NCBI RefSeq assembly: GCF_001544575.2
Contig: NZ_FCNY02000001.1
Location: 620,001 to 684,000, forward strand
DNA length: 64,000 nucleotides
From: Caballeronia cordobensis
Lineage (GTDB): Bacteria; Pseudomonadota; Gammaproteobacteria; Burkholderiales; Burkholderiaceae
Direction of reading: 5' to 3'
A program made the translations under genes and the position numbers. The notes below the pieces were generated by a model. It was not told where the DNA came from. It worked only from the letters and a program-made list of their open reading frames with translations, and searched no databases. Positions 9,256 to 18,615 of this stretch are shown one piece after another. The number at the start of each line of letters is the position of its first letter. Within the stretch, counting starts at the first letter, position 1.

Positions 9256-10389
9256 TTACAGGCTGTCGCGCGTGTATACGATGCGTGTCGTGTGCGTCGT
9301 CGGATCGCGATACACGAGCGTCGTGCGCTCCAGTTGCGCGCGTTCATGCTCGACGCGTCCGTGAATCACGAAATACCGCGTGGTGACGTCCATTTCGTTC
9401 GGGTCCATCGACACCGTCTTGACGCCCGCGCCGGTCAGCGCGAGCTGCACGTTGCCGATGTCGTGAAAAAACACCGTCTCGCGGCGCGCGACGAACGCCT
9501 GCGCCTGCGACAGATTCATGCCCGGCACCACGGCCGCGATCACTTCGGCGGGCGCGGTGTTCATGTTCACAGCCGTCGAAGTCGGCAGCACGTTGACGAA
9601 CGGCCGGAGCTTCGCGACCGCTTCCGCCGAAAAACCCGGCACGTCGAGCAGCGAATCGACGCTGATCATCTGCAAGGGCGCGACGGGCGCGTTGCCGTCG
9701 GTGTCCTTGAGGCCGGGATCGTCGGTGAAGTTGCCGCCGCCCGCAGCGCCGCCCTGCGCGAGCGCGGCGATCGTCGCCGCGGTGCTCTGGCCGCCCGCCG
9801 CGCCCGTCGCACTCGTGGTGCCGCCGACGCCGGTCTGCATCTGAAAACGCGTCGCGGAGCGCGCGAGGCCCGCGCGCATCTGCAACGCCACCGTTTTCGC
9901 GAGCGAGCCGTTGATGCCCAGCATCGCGAGCAGCCGCTGAAACGCCTGAATCTGCTCGACGTTGATGGTCAGCACGCCGGGCGTGGGCGTCGATACGAGA
10001 TTGCGCAGGTTGAACTTCGCCTGCGCGTCTTCGATCGAGCCGGACAGATACGTCGATGCGCCCTGCTGCGCGCGCACTTCGCCGATCTGCCCGAGAAAAT
10101 CCGAGAGCTTCGTCTTGGCGATCGGCACGCCCCACACGCCGCCGAGATACGTGACCGTCGGCGAGGTATCGGCTTCCGAGCGCAGGATGAGGCGCGTCCA
10201 GTCGAGCGCGCTGCGCGAAATCCATTGCGCCTGCGCGAGCAGCCGCTGATTTTCGATGCGGCGAATCTGCACTTGCTGACGCCACAGCATGCCCGACACG
10301 AGAATCGCCGCGAGCGACACCACCAGCAGCGCGCTGATGATCGCGACGCCGCGTTCCTTCCGGTTCCGGCCGAGCTTTGGCATCGTCAT
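9256..10389 (-). CDS. gspK: Type II secretion minor pseudopilin K
   Basis: 377 residues. The leader and hydrophobic helix (RGVAIISALLVVSLAAILVSGML, about residues 12-34) form a prepilin-type N-terminus. The large globular domain includes a helical insert typical of GspK, the biggest minor pseudopilin, which caps the pseudopilus tip with GspI and GspJ. A Gly/Ala-rich loop (ATGAAGGQSTAATIAALAQG) is seen around residues 190-210. ATG overlaps the gspJ stop by 4 bp. Confidence 0.92.
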   Translation of the reverse strand: MTMPKLGRNRKERGVAIISALLVVSLAAILVSGMLWRQQVQIRRIENQRLLAQAQWISRSALDWTRLILRSEADTSPTVTYLGGVWGVPIAKTKLSDFLGQIGEVRAQQGASTYLSGSIEDAQAKFNLRNLVSTPTPGVLTINVEQIQAFQRLLAMLGINGSLAKTVALQMRAGLARSATRFQMQTGVGGTTSATGAAGGQSTAATIAALAQGGAAGGGNFTDDPGLKDTDGNAPVAPLQMISVDSLLDVPGFSAEAVAKLRPFVNVLPTSTAVNMNTAPAEVIAAVVPGMNLSQAQAFVARRETVFFHDIGNVQLALTGAGVKTVSMDPNEMDVTTRYFVIHGRVEHERAQLERTTLVYRDPTTHTTRIVYTRDSL

Positions 10390-11069
10390 TCTCCGACCAG
10401 AAAAACGCGCGTGATCGGCACTTGCAGATTGCGCGCGCCGACCGCGACCTGAATGCCCGAAACGGCGCGCGCGAGCGGCGCATTGCCCAGTTGCGGCACT
10501 TTCAGGTTGTTGTCGTTCTGCCTGATCTGCGAGAGCACGTCGGTCATTCGCGTCGTCCAGCCTTTTTCGGGAATGTAGACGCGCGTCGCGAGCGATGCCA
10601 CGCCGCCCATCAACGGAATCGCGCTCCAGCCATCCGCCGAATCGCCCGACGACAAGGCGCGCCGCACTTCACCGACGTTTTCGAGCGGCGGCGACGCCGA
10701 GCGCACGATCCGCCCGTTCGACAGCCGATAGCGCACCACCTGCAGACGCGGCGCGGTGTTGGGTGCGAACACGCCGCGCACGATCTGCAGCGAGCCGTTG
10801 CCGATCTGCACCGCGGGCTGGCCGGCTTCGTCGTCGGTCGCGGCCTGGCGCGCGTCGATGCGCATCTGGTCGAACAACTGCGCGACGATGCGTTCGTCTT
10901 CCATCGAATTCTCGATGGTGGCGCGCGCGCGGATCACCGAGTCGAGCCCGCGCCACGACAACACGGCGATCACCGCGAGAATCGCGATGGCGATCAGCAT
11001 TTCGAGCAGCGTGAAACCGCGCTGCCGTCGATGCGTCCGGTTCCGGTCAGAGCGAGCGATTCGTTTCAT
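10386..11069 (-). CDS. gspJ: Type II secretion minor pseudopilin J
   Basis: 227 residues. Prepilin cleavage motif at RQRGFTLLEMLIAIAILAVIAVL (about residues 16-38), with Glu at +5 after the G|F junction. It is part of the GspI-J-K tip complex. It starts inside the end of gspI (23-bp overlap), and its stop overlaps the gspK start. Confidence 0.92.
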   Translation of the reverse strand: MKRIARSDRNRTHRRQRGFTLLEMLIAIAILAVIAVLSWRGLDSVIRARATIENSMEDERIVAQLFDQMRIDARQAATDDEAGQPAVQIGNGSLQIVRGVFAPNTAPRLQVVRYRLSNGRIVRSASPPLENVGEVRRALSSGDSADGWSAIPLMGGVASLATRVYIPEKGWTTRMTDVLSQIRQNDNNLKVPQLGNAPLARAVSGIQVAVGARNLQVPITRVFLVGE

Positions 11070-11439
11070 TCGCCACCACCGTGACCATTTGCGCCAGATA
11101 ACCCGAGCGGCCCGGCGTCGTGACGAGCATCTCGACGCGCCGGAAAATCGGGTTCGGCGTCTGACTCACGCGCTGCGTGCACATGAGCTTCAGATTGCCC
11201 TGCGAGCAGTCGAACGTGCGCGAGCCGATCTGCGGAAACTGGCGCGAGAGCCGCAATTGCGCGAGTTCGTTGTCCGCGCTCCAGCCCGCGAGCAGCCGCC
11301 GGTGCAAATCCGCTTCGCCCGTCGCGAGCGAGCCGACCGCGCGGATCGACGCCGCGAGCGCCACGCCGATGATCGCCAGCGCCACCAGCACTTCGATCAT
11401 GGTGAAGCCGCGTTGAGGTGAACGGCGCGCGCGCATCAT
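11047..11439 (-). CDS. gspI: Type II secretion minor pseudopilin I
   Basis: 130 residues. Prepilin motif PQRGFTMIEVLVALAIIGVAL (about residues 8-28). Start at 11439 is preferred because the ATG overlaps the gspH stop as ATGA; a second ATG follows directly. GspI nucleates the tip complex. Two Cys residues (FDCSQG, LMCTQR) may form a disulfide. Confidence 0.9.
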   Translation of the reverse strand: MMRARRSPQRGFTMIEVLVALAIIGVALAASIRAVGSLATGEADLHRRLLAGWSADNELAQLRLSRQFPQIGSRTFDCSQGNLKLMCTQRVSQTPNPIFRRVEMLVTTPGRSGYLAQMVTVVANETNRSL

Positions 11440-11909
11440 CGCACCTGAAAGCGGCCGTTGCCGCTGCCGACGATGGTCACGCGGCCCGCCGCCGAGATCA
11501 GCGTGATTTCCATCGGCGTGTCGATGGCTTCGGTGCCGAACACGAGCCGGCTCACGGATTTGTCGGAATCGAGAAACTGGATCGTCACGCCGGTCACGCC
11601 GCCTTCCCAGCGCCGCGCGCGCAATAGGTCGTCGCGCAGCGGACGCCAGCCGTCTTCCGTGCGGATGTCGAAGCGAAAGCCGCCGTCGAGCGGCTGCCAC
11701 GCGATCGGCCGTGCGCGCACCTGCGCTTCGTCCCCCGCCGATTCGAACAGCAGCGCGAGACGCTGCGCTTCCTCGTTGAGGTCGGTGCGCGGGTTGCGCG
11801 TCAGTTGCAGCGACGCGAGCGACACGAGCAGACCCGCGATCACCAGCACGACGAGCATTTCCAGCAGCGTGAACCCTGCCTGACGACGCGCCGATAAATG
11901 CCCGTTCAC
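11436..11909 (-). CDS. gspH: Type II secretion minor pseudopilin H
   Basis: 157 residues from GTG at 11909. Prepilin motif RRQAGFTLLEMLVVLVIAGLLVS. The GTG gives a 12-residue leader before the cleaved G|F bond, normal for this class, and sits 19 bp after the gspG stop. An upstream ATG at 11954 would give a 27-residue leader and overlap gspG by 26 bp, so it is the less likely start. GspH is the minor pseudopilin between the major pilin shaft and the tip. Confidence 0.88.
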   Translation of the reverse strand: MNGHLSARRQAGFTLLEMLVVLVIAGLLVSLASLQLTRNPRTDLNEEAQRLALLFESAGDEAQVRARPIAWQPLDGGFRFDIRTEDGWRPLRDDLLRARRWEGGVTGVTIQFLDSDKSVSRLVFGTEAIDTPMEITLISAAGRVTIVGSGNGRFQVR

Positions 11910-11928
11910 GATTTCCGCAGCCTGCTGC

Positions 11929-12384
11929 TTACTGCCAGGAGCCGACGTCGGCATCGTTGCCGTCGCCGCCCGCCTTGTTATCCGCGCCGTAGCTGAACAC
12001 GTCGATTTCGCCGTGCACGCCCGGATTCAGATACTGATACTGTCCGCCCCACGGATCGGCCGGCAGACGTTCCAGATAGCCGCCGTCCTTCCAGTTGTTC
12101 GGCACCGGCTCGGTGGAAGGCTTTTCGACCAGCGCGCGCAGGCCTTGCTCCTGCGTCGGATAGCGGCCGTTATCGAGGCGATACAGCTTCATCGCCTGCA
12201 TGATCGTGCCGATGTCCTGCTTCGCGGCGACGCGGCGGGCCTCGTCCGGACGGCTCATGATCTTCGGCACGATCAGCGCGGCGAGAATGCCGAGAATCGC
12301 GATCACGACCATGATTTCGATCAGCGTGAAGCCGCCCTGGCGGCGTGCCCGATTGGTTTCGATGCGGCGTTGCATCAGTTGCAT
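11929..12384 (-). CDS. gspG: Type II secretion major pseudopilin G
   Basis: 151 residues. Prepilin motif RQGGFTLIEIMVVIAILGILAALIVPKIM (about residues 15-43). The C-terminal part has the hallmark LVEKPSTEPVPNNWKDGGYLERLPADPWGGQYQYLNPG and the acidic calcium-binding end (GADNKAGGDGNDADVGSW). It forms the pseudopilus shaft. A 124-bp gap separates it from gspC, the largest in the operon, so gspG may have its own promoter for high expression. Confidence 0.95.
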   Translation of the reverse strand: MQLMQRRIETNRARRQGGFTLIEIMVVIAILGILAALIVPKIMSRPDEARRVAAKQDIGTIMQAMKLYRLDNGRYPTQEQGLRALVEKPSTEPVPNNWKDGGYLERLPADPWGGQYQYLNPGVHGEIDVFSYGADNKAGGDGNDADVGSWQ

Positions 12385-12508
12385 AACTGCTTACCTCTTG
12401 AATTAAAAGTACATTTGCGGGCCTCGTGCCCGCTGTGAACGGAAAAACCGCCGGTCATTCTAGACGCGTGCTCGCCTCGCTACGCGCGAGCGAGTCATCG
12501 CGTCGCGC

Positions 12509-12925
12509 TCAGCGCACCCAGACGGTCGGCCCAGGCGGATTCTGCGGCAGGAACACTTCGGATTTCACGCCATTGCGATCGATGATGATCGAGCGCGCGC
12601 GCACTTCCGAGAGCTTCACGCCCTGCGTGAGCGGCCCGCCCAGCGACACGGCCTTCGCCGGCTCGCCGCCGTAGCTCACGATGGCCGCCGCGCCGCCCTG
12701 CAGCGCGAGAATGCCGAACAGATGCACGTCCGAATTGGCCTGGCGTTCCAGCCGCCCGCCGAAAATGGTCGCGGCCTGCTCGACCGAGGGCGCGCGCGTC
12801 GCGGCTGCGGCGGGCAACGGCGTGGTATCGCGCGACGTCAGCGTGACGATCCAGTACGTCAGCGTCACGCAGAAAAGCGCGAGCGCGGCGAGCGTCAGCA
12901 AGCGAGTTTGAAGGACGTTCATCAC
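12509..12925 (-). CDS. gspC: Type II secretion protein C, short form
   Basis: 138 residues: one TM helix (LTLAALALFCVTLTYWIVTL), a linker and a homology-region domain (SDVHLFGILALQGGAAAIVSYGGEPAKAVSLGGPLTQGVKLSEV) that contacts the secretin. The PDZ or coiled-coil domain at the C-terminus of classical GspC is missing. Start is GTG at 12925, overlapping the gspF stop as GTGA, or ATG at 12922. Its position between gspF and gspG instead of first is characteristic of Burkholderia-type clusters. Confidence 0.88.
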   Translation of the reverse strand: MMNVLQTRLLTLAALALFCVTLTYWIVTLTSRDTTPLPAAAATRAPSVEQAATIFGGRLERQANSDVHLFGILALQGGAAAIVSYGGEPAKAVSLGGPLTQGVKLSEVRARSIIIDRNGVKSEVFLPQNPPGPTVWVR

Positions 12926-14139
12926 TGCACCAGATTATTCAGTTCGATGATCGGCAGCATCACCGCGAGCACGATCACGAGCACGACGCCGCCCATCGCG
13001 AGAATGAGCAGCGGCTCAAGCAGGCTCGTGAGGAACATCGTGCGGCGTTCCAGTTCGCGCGCTTCGCCTTCGGAGGCGCGGTCGAGCATCGTGGTGACGT
13101 CGCCGGTCGCTTCGCCCGAGCGGATCAGGTGAACGAGCACCGGCGGGAATGTGCGCGTGTTGCCGAGCGCGCGCGACAGCGACGAGCCTTCGCGCACGCG
13201 CACGATGGCGTCGTCGACGTTATTGCGCATCGCCGTGTTCGACAGCGTTTCGCCCGCGGCCTGCAGCGCGCGCAGGATCGGCACGCCGGCCGCCGTGAGA
13301 ATGGCGAGCGTGCTGGCGAAGCGCACCGTGTTGTAGCCGCGCACCAGCTTGCCGATCAGCGGCGCCGTGAGCAGCCACCGGTCGAAGGACATGCGCGGGC
13401 CGGGCCGCGCGAGAATGCTCTTCACGAGCCACGCGAAAATGGCCACGCCGATCAGCACGGCCCACCAGTAGCTTCGGACGAAGGCGGACAGCGCCATCAT
13501 CATGACGGTGAGAAACGGCAATTGCTGCTTCGTGCTCGCGAACACGTTCACGACCTGCGGCACGACATAGCTCAAGAGGAACGTGACGATGCCAAACGCG
13601 ATGAGCGTGACGATGCCCGGATACGTGAACGCCAGGATGATCTTCTGCTTGAGCGCGTTGCGCTGCTCGATGTAATCCGCGAGACGCGAAAGCACGAGAC
13701 CGAGCTTGCCGGTGTGTTCGCCCGCGGCAACCAGCGCGCGATAGATCTCCGGGAAATCCTTCGGATGCTGCGCGAGCGCGTTGGCGAACGAATGCCCGCC
13801 GAGCACTTCGGCGCGGATCGCGGCCATCAGTTCGCGGATGTAGTCGCGCTCCGACTGTTCGGTCAGCACCGAGAGCGTCTCGCCGAGCGGCAGGCCCGCG
13901 ATCAAAAGGCTCGCGAGCTGGCGCGTGAGGATCGCCTGTTCGCGCTGCGACAGACGCCGCCCGAGCGAAAGCCGCTGATTGCGCTCGCCGCGCGTGCGCG
14001 TGCCCGCCGCCTCGACGACGAGCGGCGTGAGCCCTTGCGTGCGCAACTGACTGCGCGCGGCGCGGGCGCTGTCGGCGTCGAGCACGCCTTTTTGCGTCTT
14101 GCCCGCGTGGTCGATCGCTTCGAAACGGAATGCCGGCAT
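12922..14139 (-). CDS. gspF: Type II secretion platform protein F
   Basis: 405-residue polytopic inner-membrane protein with two T2SF cytoplasmic domains (about residues 70-195 and 270-395) and three TM segments. Motifs seen: RQLASLLIAGLPLGETLSVL in the first repeat and LAILTAAGVPILRALQAAGE in the second. It converts GspE ATPase action into pseudopilus assembly. Four bases separate it from gspE. Confidence 0.94.
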   Translation of the reverse strand: MPAFRFEAIDHAGKTQKGVLDADSARAARSQLRTQGLTPLVVEAAGTRTRGERNQRLSLGRRLSQREQAILTRQLASLLIAGLPLGETLSVLTEQSERDYIRELMAAIRAEVLGGHSFANALAQHPKDFPEIYRALVAAGEHTGKLGLVLSRLADYIEQRNALKQKIILAFTYPGIVTLIAFGIVTFLLSYVVPQVVNVFASTKQQLPFLTVMMMALSAFVRSYWWAVLIGVAIFAWLVKSILARPGPRMSFDRWLLTAPLIGKLVRGYNTVRFASTLAILTAAGVPILRALQAAGETLSNTAMRNNVDDAIVRVREGSSLSRALGNTRTFPPVLVHLIRSGEATGDVTTMLDRASEGEARELERRTMFLTSLLEPLLILAMGGVVLVIVLAVMLPIIELNNLVQ

Positions 14140-14143
14140 ACGT

Positions 14144-15631
14144 TCAGTCCCCGCCCGTCACGCGCAGCACTTCTTCCAGCGAACTTACGCCTGCCGCGAG
14201 CCAGCGATCGCCGTCCTCGCGCAGCGTGCGCATGCCTTGCGCGCGTCCCGCTTCGAGAATCTCGGCATCCGCCGCGTTGCGATGGATCAGCGGGCGGATC
14301 GCGTCGTCGATCAGCAGCAGTTCGTACACCCCGCGACGGCCGACATAGCCCGACTGGCCGCATCGGTCGCAACCGACCGGGTGCCAGTGCTTCGTGCCGT
14401 CTTCCTCGACGCGCTCTTCCTTGCACACGGGACACAACTGCCGCACGAGCCGCTGCGCGAGCACGCCGAGCAGCGAGGACGCGAGCAGATACGGCTCTAC
14501 GCCCATGTCGGTGAGACGCGTGACGGCGGACGCGGCGTCGTTCGTGTGCAGCGTGGCAAGCACGAGGTGGCCGGTGAGCGATGCCTGCACCGCGATCTGC
14601 GCGGTTTCGAGATCGCGGATTTCACCGATCATGATGATGTCCGGATCCTGACGCAGAATCGAGCGGAGCGCGCGCGCGAAGGTCATGCCGATGCGCTCGT
14701 TCACCTGCGTCTGGCCGATGCCCGAGAGATCGTATTCGATCGGATCTTCCACCGTCATGATGTTGGTGGTCGTCGTTTCGAGCCGCGACATCGACGCGTA
14801 CAGGGTCGTCGTCTTGCCCGAGCCGGTCGGCCCGGTCACGAGCACGATGCCGTGCGGGCGGCCGATCAGCTTGTCGAAGTTGACGAGCGTGTCGCGCGCC
14901 ATGCCGAGCTTTTCGAGATTCAAACGCTGCGCGTCTTTTTCGAGCAGACGCAGCACCGCGCGCTCGCCGTGGCCGGTCGGCAGCGTGGACACCCGCACGT
15001 CGACCGGACGGCCGCCGACGCGCAACGTGATGCGCCCGTCCTGCGGCAAGCGTTTTTCGGCGATATCGAGCTGCGCCATGATCTTGATACGCGAGATCAG
15101 CGCGCCATGCAGCGCCTTTTTCGGGCGCACGACGTCGCGCAGCGTGCCATCGACACGAAAGCGCACGACCGACGCGTTCTCGAACGGCTCGATGTGGATA
15201 TCGGATGCCTGCTCGCGCGCCGCCTGCGTCAGAAGCGCGTTGATCATGCGGATGATCGGCGCGTCGTCTTCGGATTCGAGCAGATCCTCGACTTCCGGAA
15301 TGTCCTGCATCAGACGCGACAGATCGACTTCGCCTTCCACTTCGCCGACGACCTGCGCCGCGCTGCCGTCGTTACGCGCGTACGCCGAATTGATCGCCGC
15401 GGCGAGTTCGTCGGCGGGCTTGCGCACGATCGACAGCGCGCCGAAATTGCGCGCGACCTCCGCGAGCGCCGCATCGGTCGTGCGCTCGCTGATCCACACC
15501 TCGATGCTGTCCGCGTGCTGATGCGCGAGCAGAATCTGCCCGCTGCGCGCGAAGCCGTAGGGCACGAGCCGGGCCGCCAGCGGCGACGCCGCGCTGCTCG
15601 CGCTCTCGACTGCATCGTTGACCGTGCTCAC
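14144..15631 (-). CDS. gspE: Type II secretion ATPase E
   Basis: 495-residue cytoplasmic hexameric ATPase that powers secretion. Walker A GPTGSGKTTT at about residues 267-276, Walker B region DPDIIMIGEIRD (330-340), His box LATLHTND. The zinc tetracysteine (C400, C403, C421, C424) that marks GspE/PilB-type ATPases is intact. The N-terminal N1E domain contacts GspL. Start is GTG at 15631 overlapping the gspD stop by 4 bp. Confidence 0.95.
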   Translation of the reverse strand: MSTVNDAVESASSAASPLAARLVPYGFARSGQILLAHQHADSIEVWISERTTDAALAEVARNFGALSIVRKPADELAAAINSAYARNDGSAAQVVGEVEGEVDLSRLMQDIPEVEDLLESEDDAPIIRMINALLTQAAREQASDIHIEPFENASVVRFRVDGTLRDVVRPKKALHGALISRIKIMAQLDIAEKRLPQDGRITLRVGGRPVDVRVSTLPTGHGERAVLRLLEKDAQRLNLEKLGMARDTLVNFDKLIGRPHGIVLVTGPTGSGKTTTLYASMSRLETTTTNIMTVEDPIEYDLSGIGQTQVNERIGMTFARALRSILRQDPDIIMIGEIRDLETAQIAVQASLTGHLVLATLHTNDAASAVTRLTDMGVEPYLLASSLLGVLAQRLVRQLCPVCKEERVEEDGTKHWHPVGCDRCGQSGYVGRRGVYELLLIDDAIRPLIHRNAADAEILEAGRAQGMRTLREDGDRWLAAGVSSLEEVLRVTGGD

Positions 15632-18030
15632 GGCCGCACTCCTTGCTGGGTGTTGGGATACCCGTTGCTGTTGGTCGCGGCGTTGCCGGGCATGGCATTC
15701 GTCGCGCCATTCGCCGGCATGGCGTTGGTCGCGCCGTTCGCGGGCATCGGATACATCGTGCCGCCTTGCGGCACCGGACCGGCCTCAGGATTCTGCGGCA
15801 GCGTCGTGCTCGGGGCGGGGCCGCGCGTCGTATTGCTCCAGTCCAGCAGGTTCTGGGCCGGCGCGCCGCCGCCTTCGCTCGGACCGAGCGGCTTGGGCGG
15901 CATCACCGGCACATTCTGGTCCTTGATGAGACGGTTGTCCGTCGTCGAGCCGTATTGCTGCTGGCGCAGATAGTCGTAGCGCGTGGTGGCGATCTGCGTG
16001 GACGTCGCCTGATCGCGCACGATCACCGGACGCAGGAACACCATCAGATTGGTTTTCGTGCGCGTCTTGCTCTCGCTTCTGAACAGGCTGCCGATGAACG
16101 GAATGTCGCCGAGCAGCGGAATCTTGCTGTTGTTGTTGTTGTACTGATCCTGCATCAGGCCGCCGAGCACGACGATTTCGCCGTCGTCGGCAAGAATGGT
16201 CGATTGCACCGAGCGCGTGTTGATCGTCACGCCGCCCGGATCGTTCTTCGTGCCGTTGTCGACGCTCGAATCTTCCTGATAGATCTGCATCTTCAGCACG
16301 CCGCCGTCGGTGATCTGCGGCTTCACGTGCAGCGTCACGCCGACGTCGCGGCGGTCGAAGGTGTTGAACGCCGTCACCGAGGTCGCGGCGTTGGCGGTCG
16401 GCGTCGCATACGAACCGGTCACGACCGGCACGTTCTGGCCGACGACGATCTTCGCTTCTTCGTTGTCGAGCGTGATCAGGTTCGGCGTGGACAGAATGTT
16501 CGCATCCGCCGACGTCGACAGTGCCTGCAGCAGGCCGCCGAGACCGAAAAGATCGCCGAAGCGGTGCAGAAGACCGATGTTCAGGCCTTGCGCGAGCAGA
16601 CCGGTCGTGGAAGTGAGCGACGACGGATTCTGCGCAATGGCATTGCCCTGCAAGGTCAGATCGACGATGTTCGTATTGCCGGCGCCGAAGCTCGAACTGC
16701 CGTACAGCGCGTTGTTGTGGCTGTTCGAAAGCAGCGCGCCCTGCCATTGAATGCCGAGATTCGCGCCGGTCGTCGCGGAGAGTTCCACGATCAGCGCTTC
16801 GATGTACACCTGCGCGCGGCGCGCGTCGAGCTGGTCGATCACGGAGCGCAGGTTGCGGTACATCGGATCGGGCGCGGTGATGATGAGCGAGTTCGTCGCC
16901 GCATCGGCCTGGATCATGCCGCCGCCCTGATCGCTGCCCTGGTCGTTGTCCTTGTTCGACGAAAAGCTCGAATCGCGATTGCCCGAGCCGCCCGTCATCG
17001 GATTGTTGCTCGTGCCCGAACTGCCGCCGAGACCGCCCGGCAGCGGCGGCATGCCGGACTGGCCGGTGGACATCGACGAATTGCTGAGGCCGCCGCCGCT
17101 TTGTCCGAAATTCGAACTCTGATTGGACGAACCGGACGTGCTGTCCGAGCCGCTGCCTTTGCCGAGCATGCCGCGCAGCGTCTTGGCGAGGCGCGTGGCA
17201 TCGGCGTTGCGCAGCGCCACGACGTGCATGTTGCCGGGCTGGCCCGTGGGCGCGTCGAGCTTGTTCGCGAGCGCCTTCGCAGCCGCGAGGCGCGCGCTGC
17301 TGGAGGCGCGGAACATCAGCGAGTTGGTGCGCGCATCCGGCGTGACGGTGACTTTGAGCGTCGCGTCGGTGCTGCCGATCGTGCCCGGATCGAGCAGCTT
17401 GTTCATCTGCTCGGCGACGTCGATGGCGTTCGCGTTCTTCAGCGTGACGATATCGACCTCGCGGCCCGCCGCCGTATCGATGCCCGCGATGATGCCCGCG
17501 ATGCGGCGCACGTTGTCGGCGTAATCCGTGACGACGAGCGTGTTGTTCGCCGGATAGGCCGCGATCGTGTTGTTCGGCGAAATCAGCGGGCGCAGGACCG
17601 GCAACAGATTGTTCGCCGATTCGTTACGCAACTGAAAGACCTGCGTGATCACCTGATCGCCGCGCGCGGCCGGCTGGTTGCCGACGTAGGTCGGCACGCC
17701 CTGCAGCTTGGCGTCGGCCTCGGGCACGACCTTCAGGACGCCATGATCCTGCACGAGCGTGAAGCCCTGCATGCGCAGCGACGACTGGAGCGTTTTCAGC
17801 GCCTGGTCCTCGGGAACCGGATTCTCCGAGACGAGGTTGAGCTGCCCCTTGACGCGGGGATCGACGATGATGGTTTTGCCGGTAGCGGCGCCGATCGCTT
17901 TCGCGACCTGGTCGATGTCCGCGTTGACGAAATTCAACGTCACTTGCGCGTGCGCGGCCTGCGCGACGATGAGTCCCGCCGCCAGCAGTGCCGTCGCTCT
18001 GCGACGCAGTGCGATAGGTTGTCTTCTCAT
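15628..18030 (-). CDS. gspD: Type II secretion secretin D
   Basis: 800-residue outer-membrane secretin with a cleavable signal (residues 1-28). N0 (VTLNFVNADIDQVAKAIGAATGKTIIVDP) and N1-N3 domains precede a Gly/Ser/Asn-rich insert of about 70 residues in N3, then the secretin core (VPVVTGSYATP; EIVVLGGLMQDQ; IPLLGDIPFIGSLFRS). The C-terminal 60 residues are Pro/Asn/Ala-rich with a short tandem repeat (NGATNAMPA units). No gspS pilotin gene is adjacent. It is the first gene of the gsp operon, and all exoproteins of this system exit through it. Confidence 0.95.
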   Translation of the reverse strand: MRRQPIALRRRATALLAAGLIVAQAAHAQVTLNFVNADIDQVAKAIGAATGKTIIVDPRVKGQLNLVSENPVPEDQALKTLQSSLRMQGFTLVQDHGVLKVVPEADAKLQGVPTYVGNQPAARGDQVITQVFQLRNESANNLLPVLRPLISPNNTIAAYPANNTLVVTDYADNVRRIAGIIAGIDTAAGREVDIVTLKNANAIDVAEQMNKLLDPGTIGSTDATLKVTVTPDARTNSLMFRASSSARLAAAKALANKLDAPTGQPGNMHVVALRNADATRLAKTLRGMLGKGSGSDSTSGSSNQSSNFGQSGGGLSNSSMSTGQSGMPPLPGGLGGSSGTSNNPMTGGSGNRDSSFSSNKDNDQGSDQGGGMIQADAATNSLIITAPDPMYRNLRSVIDQLDARRAQVYIEALIVELSATTGANLGIQWQGALLSNSHNNALYGSSSFGAGNTNIVDLTLQGNAIAQNPSSLTSTTGLLAQGLNIGLLHRFGDLFGLGGLLQALSTSADANILSTPNLITLDNEEAKIVVGQNVPVVTGSYATPTANAATSVTAFNTFDRRDVGVTLHVKPQITDGGVLKMQIYQEDSSVDNGTKNDPGGVTINTRSVQSTILADDGEIVVLGGLMQDQYNNNNSKIPLLGDIPFIGSLFRSESKTRTKTNLMVFLRPVIVRDQATSTQIATTRYDYLRQQQYGSTTDNRLIKDQNVPVMPPKPLGPSEGGGAPAQNLLDWSNTTRGPAPSTTLPQNPEAGPVPQGGTMYPMPANGATNAMPANGATNAMPGNAATNSNGYPNTQQGVRP
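15686..15747. repeat. Short in-frame tandem repeat in the gspD tail
   Basis: Three imperfect units of about 24-27 bp encoding (P)ANGATNAM-like octapeptides near the C-terminus of the secretin. Small in-frame repeats of this kind can change number by slippage without breaking the frame. Confidence 0.6.
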
Positions 18031-18615
18031 GGATGTGATGTCAGAGCCGGGTCCTGGAAGAGCCGGCCAAGCCGCGCCGCCGTCAGTCGAGAGCGCCGCC
18101 GCCGCAGGGTGAAACGGTCGCCCGGTCCACCGCGGTCATTTTAAAAAATGTGACGATAACAGCTTTATGTAACGAAATTGTGCCAATTCGTTCCGGATCA
18201 GACCGCACTTCGGCTGCTCGCACGATACACATTTCCAGCGTGCTCAAGCTTTCGAAAAACTTGCCGATAGACCGTATCTGGGCGGTTTCCAGAATCGGCT
18301 GATGGTCGCGGGAGCCGAATTGTACCCCGTCCAGAAGTCTTAATATTCATACATTTAGAACATTGCCGATTGACGCGGCTGTACGATCGCGCGCAAGCGT
18401 TCTTCAGCCCGGCTGCCGGACGTATGTCTGATAGCCAACTTTAGGCCTTAATCATCAGCCGGTATGATACGGTCGGTTCCGCAATCCGGGCGTTGCAGAA
18501 AGCACGGGTTTTCCCCGAGCAAATTCCGGTCGCGGTGCGTTGATTTGTTGGCGTTGGCGCCAAGGCGCCGCAACGGCGGCAAGACGTTCCGCGCGGGCGG
18601 ATGGAGTGAAGAAAG
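18031..18615. other. Divergent intergenic region between gspD and the transglycosylase gene
   Basis: 585 bp, visibly more AT-rich than its flanks. It must hold the gsp operon promoter (minus) and the promoter of the gene at 18616 (plus). A TATGAT hexamer at about 18463 is a possible -10 for the plus strand, without a convincing -35. No RNA gene or conserved reading frame was found. Confidence 0.6.
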
